Of a stretch of DNA of 64,000 nt, positions 63,174-64,000 are shown piece after piece. The stretch's first letter is position 1; every line of letters starts with the position of its first letter. The notes below the pieces were generated by a model. That model had not been told where the DNA came from and made no database searches. It was given only the letters and a program-made list of their open reading frames with translations. The position numbers and the translations under genes are program-made. The stretch spans positions 62,001 to 126,000 of the forward strand of contig JAKJER010000015.1 of assembly GCA_022705325.1 (NCBI GenBank). The letters run 5' to 3'. This stretch comes from Planctomycetota bacterium. Its GTDB lineage: Bacteria > Planctomycetota > Phycisphaerae > SM23-33.

Positions 63174-63629
63174 ATGGACCGAAACGAACTCGCCCGCGAC
63201 CTGCTGGACCGAATCCGCCGCCAGATCCCGTTGACGGCGGCCATGGGGCTCGCGCGCCTGGAGATTCACGACGATCGCCTGGTGCTGGCCATGCCGCTGG
63301 GGCCCAACTCCAACGACAAGGGCACCGGTTTCGCCGGCAGCCTGTACTCGCTGTGCGTGCTGGCGTCGTGGGCGCTGGTGACGGAGACGCTCGAAGAGGC
63401 CGGCATCCGCGTGCCGGTGGTGGTGGCCTCCTCCAACACGGATTTCCGTCGCCCCATCATGATCGGCGAGATCGTCGCCGTCGCCCGCCTGGCCGGCGGC
63501 GCCACGCGCGAGACGCTCGTGAGCGAGTTCCGGGAAAAGGGCACGATCAAGCCGGCCGTCGAGGCCGTCGTCGAAGAAGGCGGCAAGATGTTCTGCCGGT
63601 TTGGGGCCACCTTCGTGGCGCGCAGATAG
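63174..63629 (+). CDS. YiiD-C-type hotdog thioesterase
   Basis: A 151-residue hotdog-fold protein. MPLGPNSNDKGTGFAGSLYSL is the hallmark of the YiiD C-terminal thioesterase family (PF09500), and VVASSNTDFRRPIMIGEIVAV gives the central strands. It likely hydrolyses an acyl-CoA or acyl-ACP; the substrate is unknown. It follows the double-hairpin element by 12 bp, and no ribosome site stands out before ATG 63174. It may be cotranscribed with lsrF. Confidence 0.82.
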   Translation: MDRNELARDLLDRIRRQIPLTAAMGLARLEIHDDRLVLAMPLGPNSNDKGTGFAGSLYSLCVLASWALVTETLEEAGIRVPVVVASSNTDFRRPIMIGEIVAVARLAGGATRETLVSEFREKGTIKPAVEAVVEEGGKMFCRFGATFVARR

Positions 63630-63728
63630 CCCGGATGGAACGGACGATCGTTGCATCGTCCATGCCTGTCGCGTTGTGGGGATGCACAATCCGCTGTTGG
63701 CGGCCATCGGCCGGGTGACCCAACGCTC

Positions 63729-64000
63729 TTAGATGCAAAGCAGGACGACCGTAAACACGATCCCGGCGCCCGCAATCCCAATGCCTCGCCGATACAGGGC
63801 TGTCCCGCTGGGGAACATCCAGAATGACGAGACGGCCAGGAAGACCACAAGCACGCCAAAGATCGTGGCAAACCAGTAGGTCAGACCGGAACTCATCGTC
63901 TTGTGCAGCTTGATGAACCGGTTCAGCGGGAAAACCGGTTCCTGTACGGTATACGCCGCGATGCCGCTGGCAGTGTTGTAAGTGCCTCCCTTGAAGTAGA
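63729..64000 (-). CDS. membrane protein, C-terminal part, unknown
   Basis: The frame is open to the right edge, so the start lies outside. About 90 residues are visible. After a hydrophilic stretch with FPLNRFIKLHKTMSSGLTYW come two membrane helices (YWFATIFGVLVVFLAVSSFW and the final GIGIAGAGIVFTVVLLCI) with a short loop. The HK and W residues recall PepSY-associated helices, but the match is weak. Function not assigned. Confidence 0.6.
   Translation of the reverse strand, partial: YFKGGTYNTASGIAAYTVQEPVFPLNRFIKLHKTMSSGLTYWFATIFGVLVVFLAVSSFWMFPSGTALYRRGIGIAGAGIVFTVVLLCI

Overview
The window is GC-rich, densely coding bacterial chromosome with the character of a Planctomycetota genome, probably Phycisphaerae-like. 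The grounds are gene content: a Tat-exported Gfo/Idh/MocA oxidoreductase, a Tat-exported sulfatase, a TIGR03790-type protein, a VWA/BatA-like membrane protein, GH81 and GH29 glycosidases, an ECF sigma/anti-sigma module, and the short palindromic and double-hairpin repeats common in PVC genomes. LPS-core genes (heptosyltransferase, lipopolysaccharide kinase, glycosyltransferase) point to a diderm envelope. This placement is inference from gene content; there is no rRNA in the window to confirm it, and I found no tRNA.

Layout. 1-5.1 kb: the 3' end of a PaeR7I/XhoI-type restriction enzyme, the Gfo/Idh/MocA protein, the VWA protein and a PilZ protein. 5.2-11.8 kb: an operon-like run of a 2-hydroxyacyl-CoA dehydratase activase-related protein, a radical SAM enzyme of the tetraether synthase (Tes/MJ0619) family, a small BsuPI-like lipoprotein and an AhbC/AhbD-like radical SAM-SPASM protein, converging on a fused AhbA-AhbB siroheme decarboxylase. 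11.9-18.7 kb: a thioredoxin-like lipoprotein and a complete RND efflux system (adaptor, pump, TolC-like channel). 18.8-25.1 kb, minus strand: GH81 glucanase, plsY, and the LPS genes. 25.2-31.8 kb: an HlyD-like adaptor, a heterodimeric ABC exporter with one degenerate ATP site, and a GT2 glycosyltransferase. 32-39.2 kb: an incomplete ebo cluster (eboC, eboF, eboD, eboE) split by an oppositely oriented GH29 fucosidase, then a small zinc-ribbon protein. 39.3-44.7 kb: a Cys/His papain- or transglutaminase-like exported protein, a sulfatase, and an unknown zinc-ribbon protein. 44.8-47.6 kb, minus strand: ECF sigma, anti-sigma, a CnrX/Spy-like protein with an EF-hand, and a protein with five EF-hands. 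47.7-50.9 kb: a small membrane protein and the TIGR03790 protein. 51.6-60.0 kb: alaS and the type II fatty-acid cluster rpmF-plsX-fabH-fabD-fabG-acpP-fabF. 60.3-63.6 kb: dhaK, dhaL, an lsrF-type aldolase/thiolase and a thioesterase. A partial membrane protein runs off the right edge.

Lipid and envelope chemistry dominates: FASII plus plsX/plsY supply acyl chains and phosphatidic acid, the LPS genes decorate lipid A, and the Tes-like enzyme could join or cross-link acyl chains. The strongest leads are the Tes-like radical SAM operon, the split ebo cluster, the sigma/anti-sigma/Spy/EF-hand module, the DhaKL-LsrF grouping, and a double-hairpin element of about 96 bp present once between genes and once in frame inside an ABC transporter gene. 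Most boundaries rest on start-codon choice by Shine-Dalgarno or overlap logic; all family assignments come from motifs read by eye, not from database searches.
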